Source of the DNA: Candidatus Peregrinibacteria bacterium
GTDB taxonomy: Bacteria; Patescibacteriota; Gracilibacteria; UBA1369; LOWO2-01-FULL-3
DNA length: 26,023 bases
Direction: 5' to 3'
Assembly (NCBI GenBank): GCA_018664365.1
Contig: JABJOK010000107.1
Span: forward strand, 1 to 26,023
Of the stretch, positions 13,994 to 22,506 are shown piece after piece (position 1 is the first letter of the stretch; every line of letters begins with the position of its first letter). The position numbers were made by a program, and so were the translations under genes. Below the pieces are notes generated by a model. That model saw only the letters and a list, made by a program, of their open reading frames with translations. It had not been told where the DNA came from and did no database searches.

Positions 13994-15037
13994 ATGAAAA
14001 TCCTATCTATAGAGACATCTTGTGATGAAACTGCGTGTGCCGTCGTTGAAGATGGGAAGAAGGTTTTGGCAAATACAATTGCATCGCAGATTGATATTCA
14101 CGCAAAGACTGGTGGAGTTGTTCCTGAGGTTGCTGCTCGTGAACATGTTCTTAAAATGATTCCGGTATTGGATGAATGTTTGAAAGAATCTTCATGTGAT
14201 TGGGATGACATTGATGCCCTGGCCATCACAAAAGGTCCAGGACTGATAAGCTCGCTTATTATTGGTACGGAAACAGCGAATGTAATTTCTTATGTAAAGA
14301 AGAAGCCACTTATTCCTGTTCAACATATCACTGGGCATATTTATTCTAATTGGCTGGATACTGACGAAGAAATAGAGTTCCCTGTTCTTATTTTGACGGT
14401 TTCAGGAGGACACAATGAGCTTATATTGATGAAAGGGCATCATGAATTTGAGGTTTTGGGAGAAAGTCGTGATGATGCTTCTGGAGAGGCCTTTGATAAG
14501 GTCGCAAGAATACTCGGACTAGGTTATCCGGGAGGTCCTGTTATCTCTAAAATTGCTGAAGAAGGTGATGGCAGTTCTTTTTCTCTGCCTCGTGCTTATT
14601 TGGAAAAAGGGAGTCTGGACTTTAGTTTTTCTGGACTTAAAACTGCTGTGCTGACTGAGGTAAAGGAATATGCAAAGGCTAGAAACATTGAAAATGCCGA
14701 AGATATTGATCAAAAATTCAAGGCTGACCTAGCGGCAAGTTTTCAGGAAGCAGTAGTAGAGATACTTGCCAACAAGCTCTATATGGCTTTTGAGAAATAT
14801 TCTGAAATCAAGGAAGTGCATCTTGCTGGAGGTGTTTCTGCTAATTCAAGATTGCGTGAAGTTATACAGGAAAAATTTGATGGAAAAATCACTTTTAGAC
14901 ACCCTAAATCTATAAAATACTGTACTGACAATGCTGCTATGATCGCGTCGGCTGCATATTTTCTTCATGTAAATTCTCCAGAAAAATATAAGCCTTGTTC
15001 TAATATAATTCCGACCACATCCTTCGAAATTTTCTGA
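13994..15037 (+). CDS. tsaD: tRNA N6-threonylcarbamoyltransferase TsaD
   Basis: 347 residues, the usual length. It opens with MKILSIETSCDETACAVV, an ASKHA-fold phosphate-binding turn. Then come GGVVPEVAAREH, the PLIPVQHITGHIYSNW motif with metal ligands H111 and H115, LTVSGGHNEL, LGESRDDASGEAFDK, and the C-terminal YCTDNAAMIASAAY with the last metal-binding Asp. TsaD transfers the threonylcarbamoyl group onto A37 of tRNAs reading ANN codons, working with TsaB and TsaE, whose genes are not in the window. It uses the only TGA stop seen among 23 genes. It is the second gene of a unit starting with the HD protein and is followed by a new promoter for hisS. Confidence 0.96.
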   Translation: MKILSIETSCDETACAVVEDGKKVLANTIASQIDIHAKTGGVVPEVAAREHVLKMIPVLDECLKESSCDWDDIDALAITKGPGLISSLIIGTETANVISYVKKKPLIPVQHITGHIYSNWLDTDEEIEFPVLILTVSGGHNELILMKGHHEFEVLGESRDDASGEAFDKVARILGLGYPGGPVISKIAEEGDGSSFSLPRAYLEKGSLDFSFSGLKTAVLTEVKEYAKARNIENAEDIDQKFKADLAASFQEAVVEILANKLYMAFEKYSEIKEVHLAGGVSANSRLREVIQEKFDGKITFRHPKSIKYCTDNAAMIASAAYFLHVNSPEKYKPCSNIIPTTSFEIF

Positions 15038-15038
15038 C

Positions 15039-15066
15039 TTGCAAAATGAGTAGAGCATGGTAAAAT
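15039..15066 (+). promoter_or_regulatory. hisS promoter
   Basis: TTGCAA (15039-15044), 16-bp spacer, TAAAAT (15061-15066) with an extended TGG just upstream. It begins right after the tsaD stop and leaves about 35 nt of leader. Confidence 0.65.
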
Positions 15067-15107
15067 TACAGTCAAGCTTTTCGACTTACTAAAATTCTAT
15101 TCTAAGT

Positions 15108-16457
15108 ATGGCAGATAAAGGTACTGAACCGGAAATAAAGAAATATAAACCTTTTCAAACTCCAAAGGGTGTTCACGACATTCTTCCTGATGATTATGAA
15201 TATCATACTTTCCTAAAGAAAGTTGTGCGTCATCGTGCAAGACAGGCTGGTTTTAGGCGTATTTCAACTCCGATTTTTGAATATACTGATTTATTTGCAC
15301 GTAGTATTGGAGAAGGGTCAGATATCGTTTCTAAGGAGATGTATGAGTTTAAAGATAAAAAAGGGAGAAGTCTTACATTGAAACCTGAAGGAACTGCTGG
15401 AGTCGTAAGAAGCTATATTCAACATGGAATGAATCAACTCCCTCAACCATCTCTTTTATATTATTTTGAGCCTCACTTTAGATATGATCGTCCACAAAAA
15501 GGCCGATATAGACAGTTTTGGCAGTTTGGTTTTGAGGTTATTGGAGAGAGCGATCCTGCACTAGATGCGCAGGTTATTCAATTGGCAAATAAAATACATG
15601 GTGATCTTGGAATCGCTGAACTTTTTGAACTTCAACTAAACACTATTGGTACTCTTGAAGCTCGTCAAAAATACATGCAGACACTTGAGGACTATTATGT
15701 GGGTAAAGAGCGTTCTCTGTGTGAAGACTGCAATAGTCGTCTTCATAAGAATCCTTTACGCTTGCTTGATTGTAAAGCAGAGGATTGCCAAATACTTGCA
15801 CAACTTGCTCCTGTAATGAAGGACTACCTGGATAAAGAGTCTATTGAATACCATGAAGAATTGATTTCATACCTTGATGAAATGGGAATTTCATATACTG
15901 AAAACCCTAAATTAGTTAGAGGTCTAGACTATTACTCAAAGACTGTTTTTGAATTTTGGGATAAAAGTGAAGGAGCACAAAATGCTATTGGAGGAGGAGG
16001 TCGATATGATGGTCTCGTAGAATTACTTGGTGGTCAGCCTGCACCTGCTGTGGGATATGCTGCTGGTGTTGAAAGGCTAATCGCAAATATGAAGAGAGAA
16101 AAAATAAAAGTGCCTTCAAAAGATGATCTTCATGTTTTTGTTGCACAGCTTGGTACAGAGGCAAAGAAAAAATGCCTTCCACTCATTAGTGAACTTCATG
16201 AAGCTGGAATTAAGGCAGTTGGAGCCCTAGGAAAAGGCTCAATAAACATTCAACTTAGGCTTGCTGATAAATTTAAAGTTCCTTATGCGATTCTTATTGG
16301 AATAACTGAAGTACGTGAAGAAACTGCAATTATCAGAGATATGTCTAAGGGAATTCAGGAAACTGTGAACTTTGATGAAGTTGCAGAAAGAATGGTAGAG
16401 CTTATTGGTGAAGACAATTTAGATTTATACACTCCTGGTGAACTTGTCTACTCTTAG
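15108..16457 (+). CDS. hisS: Histidyl-tRNA synthetase
   Basis: 449 residues, slightly longer than the common ~420. It starts with PFQTPKGVHDILPDDYE (motif 1 region). LKPEGTAGVVRSYIQHGM and FRYDRPQKGRYRQFWQFGFE form motif 2, LVRGLDYYSKTVFEFW and GGGGRYDGLVELLGG are the histidine-specific blocks, and VGYAAGVERL is motif 3. The C-terminal anticodon-binding domain starts near DLHVFVAQLG. An insertion at ~205-225 has four Cys in the CEDCNSRL...LLDCKAEDC arrangement, a possible zinc site seen in a subset of bacterial HisRS. It charges tRNA-His. It has its own promoter after tsaD. Confidence 0.96.
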   Translation: MADKGTEPEIKKYKPFQTPKGVHDILPDDYEYHTFLKKVVRHRARQAGFRRISTPIFEYTDLFARSIGEGSDIVSKEMYEFKDKKGRSLTLKPEGTAGVVRSYIQHGMNQLPQPSLLYYFEPHFRYDRPQKGRYRQFWQFGFEVIGESDPALDAQVIQLANKIHGDLGIAELFELQLNTIGTLEARQKYMQTLEDYYVGKERSLCEDCNSRLHKNPLRLLDCKAEDCQILAQLAPVMKDYLDKESIEYHEELISYLDEMGISYTENPKLVRGLDYYSKTVFEFWDKSEGAQNAIGGGGRYDGLVELLGGQPAPAVGYAAGVERLIANMKREKIKVPSKDDLHVFVAQLGTEAKKKCLPLISELHEAGIKAVGALGKGSINIQLRLADKFKVPYAILIGITEVREETAIIRDMSKGIQETVNFDEVAERMVELIGEDNLDLYTPGELVYS

Positions 16458-16521
16458 TAACTAAATCGGTAGAAGTTCGTTAATACTAGTGTTATATTGG
16501 TTTTGTTAATCCTAAAATCCT

Positions 16522-17823
16522 ATGAAAAAATTATTTTTGTTTGTTTTCGCGTTTTTAATCGCGAGTGTTCCTGTTTTTGCAGGAAGTTTTTCTGATGTCC
16601 CAAGTGATCATGAAAATCATGCTGCTATCGAATATCTTTATGAAGAAGGTATTGTTAGTGGTTATGAAAATGGTGAATTTGGACCAGACAATATGGTAAA
16701 CCGTGCTCAGGCTGCTAAAATTATATCTGGTGGCTTTGGTCTTGCTCAAAAAGGTGATTACTCAGTTGAATTTGATGATGTCCCAAGTAGTGAATGGTTT
16801 TTCCCTTATGTAATGGCTGGAAAAGAGGCTGGTGTAATTAGTGGTCATGAAGATGGTTATTTCCGTCCTGCAGATGACGTTAATCTTGTTGAAACCCTAA
16901 AAATGGTTGTCCTTGCTGGAGAGGTTACTGTTTCAGATGAAGTTAATGAGTTTGTTTTCTCTGATGTAGAACAGGATGCTTGGTATGCACCTCATGCGCT
17001 TTATGCCAGAAATCAAAATATTGTATGGCCTGATGAAGAAGGAAATCTAAATGCTGATACAAAAATGACACGTGGTGAATTCTCTGAGATCATTTACAGA
17101 ATGATGATTGTTTTAGAAGAAGGAGGCCCATTTGATATTGGAATGACATGGGATTATTACAAGAGTACCGTTCTTCCTTTTAAAATGAAGGTGGAAGGTT
17201 CATGGGAGGTGATTGAGAGCGATGAGCAGGTTACTTTCTTTAAGCCTGATACCGAATATTCACAGTTCTCACCTGAAAGAGTTTACCCAAATACAGGTGT
17301 TGTAACGGTTGCTGTAGATGATAATGAAGAAGGTCTGGGGTCTGAAGGTTACTTTGATAACATTCAAGGAGCTTTTTCAGGTGCAGATTACTCTGAATTT
17401 TCTGTTGATGGATTCCCCTCTCTTGAAGTTCTTTATTCTAATGAGAGAATTGTTGACTGGTATGTTTATCTTGATGATGGAAGAGTTTTAGCTGTTTATA
17501 CTGAGTTTGGAGATGGAGACTTCGCTTATCAGCTACAAGAAACTATTAAGACTATGCTACATAGTCTCGCATATCAAAAAGTGTCCTCTGTTGACTATGA
17601 TTCAATTCTAAATGATATTTTTGAGGTTGTTTTGGTAGAGAGTGAAGGAATGGATGCTATCAATACTCTTCCAGATGCAACAATTATAGATACTGACACA
17701 ATTGGTGTAGGAACAGGTCCTATCGACTATTATTATAGTACAGAGGTTGATTATACGTTTAAATATGAAAGAGAGAGTGATGTTATACTAGCGACAGAAG
17801 AGGGCGAGACATCTGCATTTTAA
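16522..17823 (+). CDS. Secreted protein with three N-terminal SLH domains
   Basis: 433 residues. The signal peptide is MKKLFLFVFAFLIASVPVFAG. Three S-layer homology domains follow: FSDVPSDHENHAAIEYLYEEG at ~23-68, FDDVPSSEWFFPYVMAGKEAG at ~82-130 and FSDVEQDAWYAPHALYARNQN at ~145-192. Each has the SDV...W...I..L...GI.G pattern and a GxFxPxxxxxR-like end. The C-terminal ~230 residues (MTWDYYKSTVLPFKMKVEGSW onward) look like a globular domain for which I cannot name a family. SLH domains bind cell-wall glycopolymers, so it is probably held at the cell surface. The second SLH protein (22507-23994) has the reverse order, with SLH at the C-terminus. The next gene starts 17 bp downstream. Confidence 0.85.
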   Translation: MKKLFLFVFAFLIASVPVFAGSFSDVPSDHENHAAIEYLYEEGIVSGYENGEFGPDNMVNRAQAAKIISGGFGLAQKGDYSVEFDDVPSSEWFFPYVMAGKEAGVISGHEDGYFRPADDVNLVETLKMVVLAGEVTVSDEVNEFVFSDVEQDAWYAPHALYARNQNIVWPDEEGNLNADTKMTRGEFSEIIYRMMIVLEEGGPFDIGMTWDYYKSTVLPFKMKVEGSWEVIESDEQVTFFKPDTEYSQFSPERVYPNTGVVTVAVDDNEEGLGSEGYFDNIQGAFSGADYSEFSVDGFPSLEVLYSNERIVDWYVYLDDGRVLAVYTEFGDGDFAYQLQETIKTMLHSLAYQKVSSVDYDSILNDIFEVVLVESEGMDAINTLPDATIIDTDTIGVGTGPIDYYYSTEVDYTFKYERESDVILATEEGETSAF

Positions 17824-17840
17824 ATCGTTAATCTTACAAT

Positions 17841-18092
17841 ATGAATCACAAAACTCGTTTAAGAAGATATGGATCAATCTTTTGGGCAGCAATTGCTGTG
17901 ATTGCTGTTTCTATTGGATCGTTTATCTATTCACTTTATGGCATTGAAAATAATGTTGAGGATCTTGGTGTTGTCACTGTCACAACTTCGCCTGAAGGAA
18001 CGTCTTATGTGAATCCAGGAACGGTTTTCCCAAGTGGACCACCTACCTTTCCAGATCCAACTACTCCACTACCAACAGAATCAATAGAATAA
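17841..18092 (+). CDS. Small single-pass membrane protein with Pro/Thr-rich tail
   Basis: 83 residues. A basic N-terminus (NHKTRLRRYG) precedes one membrane helix, IFWAAIAVIAVSIGSFIYSLYG, followed by ~40 residues rich in Pro, Thr, Ser and Gly that should be outside. No known family is recognised. Its TAA shares one base with the ATG of the malic enzyme gene (18090-18094, TAATG), and it starts 17 bp after the SLH gene, so it is embedded in an operon. Location next to an SLH protein suggests an envelope role, but nothing specific can be said. Confidence 0.75.
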   Translation: MNHKTRLRRYGSIFWAAIAVIAVSIGSFIYSLYGIENNVEDLGVVTVTTSPEGTSYVNPGTVFPSGPPTFPDPTTPLPTESIE

Positions 18093-19237
18093 TGAAGAAT
18101 CTTAAGAAGGCGGCACTAAGCGCACATAAAAAATATAAAGGTAAGCTAAATGTTGTATCCAAAGTTCCTCTGAAAACTGTAAAGGATATGAGTTTGTTCT
18201 ATACGCCTGGTGTGGCGGAACCTTGCAAGGAGATCGCTAAGAAGAAGGAGCTTGCTTATGAGTACACCTCCAAGGGTCATACTATTGCTGTTGTCACTGA
18301 TGGATCTGCTGTGTTAGGACTTGGCAACATTGGTACGTTAGCAGGGCTTCCGGTAATGGAGGGCAAGGCTGCGCTATTTAAAGAGTTTGGAAATGTTGAT
18401 GCAGTGCCAATTTGTTTAGATACACAGGATACAGAAGAAATTATTGAAGCAGTAAAATTAATTGCTCCTAGTTTTGGAGGAATTAATTTGGAGGATATTT
18501 CTGCACCTAGATGTTTTGAAGTTGAAGAAAGGCTTATAAAGGAACTTGATATTCCTGTTTTCCATGATGATCAGCATGGAACTGCAATTGTTTGTTTGGC
18601 TGGTCTTATCAATGCTCTAAAGGTTGTTAAGAAGAAAAAAGACAAGGTTAGAACCGTCATTAGTGGTGCGGGAGCTGCAGGTATGGCTATCGCAAAGCTA
18701 CTAATGAAATATGGCCTTAAAGATATTATTTTAGTCGACAGTAGAGGCTCTATTTATGACAAAAGACAGGGGCTCAATGATATTAAGAAAAAGATGGCAA
18801 AACTTACCAATAGAAAGAAGATAAAGGGAGGCCTTAAAGAGGTACTAGATGGAGCCGATATCTTCATCGGTGTTTCACAACCTAATGTTGCAACTAAGGA
18901 GATGATTGCTTCTATGAATGACGGTGCGATTGTTTTTGCAATGTCTAATCCTGATCCTGAGATTCGTCCGAAAGATGCTAAAGCTGGTGGTGCTGCCGTA
19001 ATTGCTACAGGCAGAAGTGATTATCCTAATCAGATCAATAATGTTTTAGTTTTTCCAGGAATTTTTAAAGGAGCATTGGAGGCAAGAGCAAGTAAGATCA
19101 CAGATAAAATGAAGATTGCTGCGGCTGAGGCTTTGGCAAAGTTAGTAAAAACTCCAACTGCTAATAAAGTAATTCCTGGTGTTTTTCATAAAGGCGTTGC
19201 AGAGGCAGTGGCCAAAGCCGTAAAGAAATTTGCATAA
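18092..19237 (+). CDS. Malic enzyme (short bacterial type)
   Basis: 381 residues, the length of single-module bacterial malic enzymes lacking the phosphotransacetylase-like extension. The catalytic Tyr is in SLFYTPGVAEPC (Y37) and the Lys in VMEGKAALFKEF (K92). The metal site is the FHDDQHGTAIV motif, and the nucleotide fold is TVISGAGAAGMAIAKLL followed by ILVDSRG, whose Asp in place of a basic residue leans toward NAD. The reaction is oxidative decarboxylation of malate to pyruvate and CO2. Start and stop overlap both neighbours by one base (TAATG at each end), so it is translated together with the small membrane protein and the BASS transporter. In a genome expected to have little central metabolism, it is a likely pyruvate or NAD(P)H source. 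Confidence 0.93.
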   Translation: MKNLKKAALSAHKKYKGKLNVVSKVPLKTVKDMSLFYTPGVAEPCKEIAKKKELAYEYTSKGHTIAVVTDGSAVLGLGNIGTLAGLPVMEGKAALFKEFGNVDAVPICLDTQDTEEIIEAVKLIAPSFGGINLEDISAPRCFEVEERLIKELDIPVFHDDQHGTAIVCLAGLINALKVVKKKKDKVRTVISGAGAAGMAIAKLLMKYGLKDIILVDSRGSIYDKRQGLNDIKKKMAKLTNRKKIKGGLKEVLDGADIFIGVSQPNVATKEMIASMNDGAIVFAMSNPDPEIRPKDAKAGGAAVIATGRSDYPNQINNVLVFPGIFKGALEARASKITDKMKIAAAEALAKLVKTPTANKVIPGVFHKGVAEAVAKAVKKFA

Positions 19238-20181
19238 TGAAGAAATTCTTAGAAAATAATTTTGGGATTATTTCGGCTGTGGGAGCTGTTTTGGCGCTTT
19301 TTATTGGACCTTATCTTCAAGGAGAAACTTGGGAGCTGATATTTAAGTGGTACTTAATTTTCGGACTTGTTTTCTTACTGCTTATGTCTCTCTTGAAAAC
19401 AGATTTGAAGTCGGTTCTAAAATGTTTTCAAAGGCTTAGATCCATTTTCTCTCTATCAATTGCGAAATTAGTAATTGCCCCTCTTGTTATACTGCTTTTT
19501 TCATTTGCTGTTCCTGCAGAGTATAGAGTAGCGATGGTCCTCCTTGCTGCCACACCAGCTGCTATGGCCACTCCAGGGCTTTTATCCCTACTCAAGGGTG
19601 ATATTAATATGGGAATGGTTGTGAGCGTTATTACTAATCTAATCGCTCCCTTCACGATTCCACTTATTCTTTTCTATACAGTGGGGGCTGATGTTGAATT
19701 CGATGTACTGTCTATGTTTGGATTTTTGCTTCTAGTAGTCGCTATCCCATTTGTGATTGGATACTTCATGGAAGAGTTTACTCCTAAGCTTGTAGATAAA
19801 ATCCAACCTAATATTGGAGCCATTATTACTGTTCACATCTTCTTCTTTAACTTTGCTGCTGTCGCTCCACATGCTGGTGTTATCTGGGCAGATTTTGGAC
19901 TAGCTCTTCAAGTTCTATTCTTTACTATTATTTTGTCGGTAATTTTTCATATTATTGGTCTTATGGTGTCCTTTAGAGCTAAACCTAAGATGATCGTTAC
20001 CTCTCTAGTTATTATGGCCTACTTTAATACTGGGCTGGCAATCGTGGTTGCTAATCAATATTTTGATCCTACCACTGTCTTAATGACTGTTGTTTATGAG
20101 TTCCCATGGACGATGGGGCTTATCCCTCTTCAAATGATTTTTGCAAAAAAGCGGCGTACTAACTATAATGCTCCCGCTTAG
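19237..20181 (+). CDS. BASS (bile acid:sodium symporter)-family membrane transporter
   Basis: 314 residues with nine or so membrane helices (e.g. IISAVGAVLALFIGPYL, WYLIFGLVFLLLMSLL, LVIAPLVILLFSFAV, MFGFLLLVVAIPFVIGYF, VLFFTIILSVIFHIIGLMV). The spacing and the LAATPAAMATPGLLSLLKGD segment, with the following VVSVITNLIAPFTIPLILF helix, recall the crossed-helix region of the BASS/SBF fold. These transporters carry organic anions with sodium; plant BASS2 carries pyruvate. The gene overlaps the malic enzyme stop by one base. A substrate such as malate, pyruvate or another carboxylate is therefore plausible, but that is inference from context. Arsenite or auxin carriers of related folds are alternatives. 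Confidence 0.75.
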   Translation: MKKFLENNFGIISAVGAVLALFIGPYLQGETWELIFKWYLIFGLVFLLLMSLLKTDLKSVLKCFQRLRSIFSLSIAKLVIAPLVILLFSFAVPAEYRVAMVLLAATPAAMATPGLLSLLKGDINMGMVVSVITNLIAPFTIPLILFYTVGADVEFDVLSMFGFLLLVVAIPFVIGYFMEEFTPKLVDKIQPNIGAIITVHIFFFNFAAVAPHAGVIWADFGLALQVLFFTIILSVIFHIIGLMVSFRAKPKMIVTSLVIMAYFNTGLAIVVANQYFDPTTVLMTVVYEFPWTMGLIPLQMIFAKKRRTNYNAPA

Positions 20182-20197
20182 CTTCTAACTTAATTAT

Positions 20198-20950
20198 ATG
20201 TCTGGACATTCAAAATGGCATTCTATTAAACATAAGAAAGGTGCCCTTGATGCGAAACGTGGAAAAATTTTTACAAAACATGCAAAGCTTATAATGATAT
20301 CAGCTCGTGATGGTGGTGGAGATCCAGACATGAATCCAACCCTAAGAACGGCTATTTCCAATGCAAAGGCTGATAATGTTCCAAATACAAATATTGAGAA
20401 AGCAATTAAAAAGGGATCTGGAGAAGATAAAGATGCCGCAAATTTTGTAGAGGTTATGTACGAAGGTTTTGGTCCTGCAGGAACATCAATATATGTAAAA
20501 TCTATTACAGATAATAAGAATCGTGCGTTTTCAAATATCAAAACTACCTTTGCAAAAAATGGCGGTAATATGGGAGAGGCAGGCTCTGTTGGATGGATGT
20601 TTGAAAAGAAGGGAATAATTATCGTTAAGGTTGGTGATAAAAATCCTGAAGAATCTGAACTGGAGATTATTGAGGCAGGAGCTGAAGATCTTGAAATGGA
20701 TGGTGATACATTTGAAGTTATTACTGATGCCTCAAGCGTAATGCAGGTACGTGATGATCTTGAAAAGGCTGGGTTTGAAATAGCAAAGGCTGAACAAACT
20801 TACTTACCAAAGGATCCAATCGAGATTAAAAACCTTGAAGATGCTAAGAAAATTATTAGACTAATGGAACTTATTGAAGACGATGAAGATGTTTCCGATG
20901 TTTATAGCAACTTTGATATCTCTGAGGATCTAATGACCCAAATAGATTAA
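20198..20950 (+). CDS. yebC: YebC/PmpR-family protein
   Basis: 250 residues, full length. The N-terminus MSGHSKWHSIKHKKGALDAKRGKIFTK is diagnostic, followed by ARDGGGDPDMNPTLRTAI, NVPNTNIEKAIKKG and YEGFGPAGTSIYV. The family was long annotated as DNA-binding regulators; more recent work links members to relief of ribosome stalling at proline-rich motifs. It starts 16 bp after the BASS gene and ends the plus-strand run. Its TAA and the TAA of the convergent NrnA-like gene share the bases TTAA at 20947-20950, leaving no room for a terminator between them. Confidence 0.96.
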   Translation: MSGHSKWHSIKHKKGALDAKRGKIFTKHAKLIMISARDGGGDPDMNPTLRTAISNAKADNVPNTNIEKAIKKGSGEDKDAANFVEVMYEGFGPAGTSIYVKSITDNKNRAFSNIKTTFAKNGGNMGEAGSVGWMFEKKGIIIVKVGDKNPEESELEIIEAGAEDLEMDGDTFEVITDASSVMQVRDDLEKAGFEIAKAEQTYLPKDPIEIKNLEDAKKIIRLMELIEDDEDVSDVYSNFDISEDLMTQID

Positions 20951-22383
20951 GACTCAAATTTGTAACCAGATCCTGATGTATCCTTTGCTTTTTTGTCGTG
21001 GTCTTCAACTGGTGGAGCTTTAGGATTGAAGGCCTTCTTCTTAGGAGCCTCACTATTTTTTGTTGTTTTCTTCTTTGTTATCTTTTTTGTACTCTTATTA
21101 ACAATTTTTTCCTCTTTTGGCTCTGCTTTCTTCATTATACTTGTCGCAAGCTCTGCTTCCTTTGCTCTTTGCATTAATTCCTCAATATTGATTAGTGGAG
21201 CTTTTTCATCCTTTTTCTCTTCCTCATGAATATTTAAACGATCTTTTTGGTATTCCTGAACCTTTTTAATAACCTCGTATTCTGCATCTCTTAAATTTTT
21301 ATCTGTAATTCTAAATCCAGCTGCCTGAGTGTGTCCTCCCCCACCAAACTGTTCTGCAATGTATGAAGCATCTACAGAAGGGGTTGTTGTCCTCATACTA
21401 ATTGAAACCTGACCATCTTCCTTTTCTTTCATAAGGAAGACTATTTCAGCTCCAGGTGCATTTGTCATTAGTTCATCAATAATATCTCCTGTTTGCTCTT
21501 CTGAGCTCTCTGTGTCCTTGAAATCTTGCTGGCTTACAACTGACCAAACCATTCTATATTTTTCATCTGTTTGAATTTTTGTAAGCACTCTTCCCCACAG
21601 TTTTAATTGGCTTAACTGCTTTGTCTTATATATATGCTGGATTATTTCTTGTTGTCTTGCACCATGTGAAATTAACTGAGCAGCTTTTGCAAATGACTTT
21701 GGTGAAGTATTTGCGTTCTGGAAACTTCCTGTATCTGTGATAATTCCTGTTAATAGGAGTGTTGCGATATCTTCATCAATAATATCAACACCTTCTTCCT
21801 TAGCCAATTCCTCTAAAATTGGGAAAAGTAACTCCGTTGTTGAAGAGGACATAATATCCACGTAATTTATCTTTCCAAAGTGAGCATTTGATACGTGGTG
21901 ATCGATATTGATTACTGGTACCTGATGAAACAATTCAATATTATTTTCATAAAGATCTCCTAGCTGAGTAAGCTCAGCGCAATCAACGGTAATGATCAGA
22001 TCATATTCTACCTTTCCTTTGTTGAAATTTATCTCCTGCTCCTTCACAGAACCTTCTGCCGGAGTAATTATTATGTTTATCTTATTCCCCTCTTGTTCAG
22101 TTTTTATACTTTCAATACGGGCTTTTGAATCTAGCGTAATCACAAAATCCTTAGAAGATGACATCTTATCACCTACTATCTTTGTATTAGGTAAAAATGT
22201 TAAAACTTCTGGAACATCTTCGTAGCAAACTACTGTAACTTCTTTCTGTAGTTTTTTCAGAGCTAGATACAATGCTATTGCACTACCGATCGAATCTCCA
22301 TCTGGAGGAGATGATGGCATGATTAGCACCTTGCTGCTCCTTTTAATCAAATCTACTACCTGCTTTTCTGTCGTATTGGACAT
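20947..22383 (-). CDS. DHH/DHHA1 phosphoesterase, NrnA-like, with basic C-terminal tail
   Basis: 478 residues from the ATG at 22383. The longer frame to 22437 starts upstream of the promoter and is rejected. The motifs are SSPPDGDSIGSAIAL (D28, D30; the usual His before it is Ser), IITVDCAELTQLG, VINIDHHVSNAHF and GIITDTGSFQNA, then DHHA1 with FGGGGHTQAAGF. NrnA-type enzymes degrade nanoRNA or pAp. Between motifs I and II is an insertion of ~65 residues, including DFVITLDSKARIESI, which looks like a partial copy of the motif II strand. The last ~90 residues are Lys-rich and low in complexity (KKITKKKTTKNSEAPKKK), possibly for nucleic-acid binding. The substrate is not certain. It has a strong promoter of its own. 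Confidence 0.88.
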   Translation of the reverse strand: MSNTTEKQVVDLIKRSSKVLIMPSSPPDGDSIGSAIALYLALKKLQKEVTVVCYEDVPEVLTFLPNTKIVGDKMSSSKDFVITLDSKARIESIKTEQEGNKINIIITPAEGSVKEQEINFNKGKVEYDLIITVDCAELTQLGDLYENNIELFHQVPVINIDHHVSNAHFGKINYVDIMSSSTTELLFPILEELAKEEGVDIIDEDIATLLLTGIITDTGSFQNANTSPKSFAKAAQLISHGARQQEIIQHIYKTKQLSQLKLWGRVLTKIQTDEKYRMVWSVVSQQDFKDTESSEEQTGDIIDELMTNAPGAEIVFLMKEKEDGQVSISMRTTTPSVDASYIAEQFGGGGHTQAAGFRITDKNLRDAEYEVIKKVQEYQKDRLNIHEEEKKDEKAPLINIEELMQRAKEAELATSIMKKAEPKEEKIVNKSTKKITKKKTTKNSEAPKKKAFNPKAPPVEDHDKKAKDTSGSGYKFES

Positions 22384-22408
22384 GTGTATTGATTTTGTCT
22401 TTCTATAT

Positions 22409-22437
22409 ATTATAAAATATTTTTGCGGATTGGTCAA
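22409..22437 (-). promoter_or_regulatory. Promoter of the NrnA-like gene
   Basis: Minus-strand TTGACC (22437-22432), 17-bp spacer, TATAAT (22414-22409): the best -35/-10 pair in the window. The ATG is 25 bases downstream of the -10 box; no Shine-Dalgarno is present. Confidence 0.8.
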
Positions 22438-22506
22438 GGGGGTCTGCCCATATCGAAGAAGGAACTGATTGTATCAATAACATGCAATTTTGTCAGGACC
22501 TTTTTA

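Noticed and set aside
15035..15108. Reading the tsaD TGA as glycine (code 25)
   Set aside because: The extension would run through a good hisS promoter into the hisS start and adds no recognisable TsaD sequence. TsaD already has normal length.
22384..22437. Upstream start for the NrnA-like gene
   Set aside because: This segment contains the -35 and -10 boxes and encodes residues with no family similarity.
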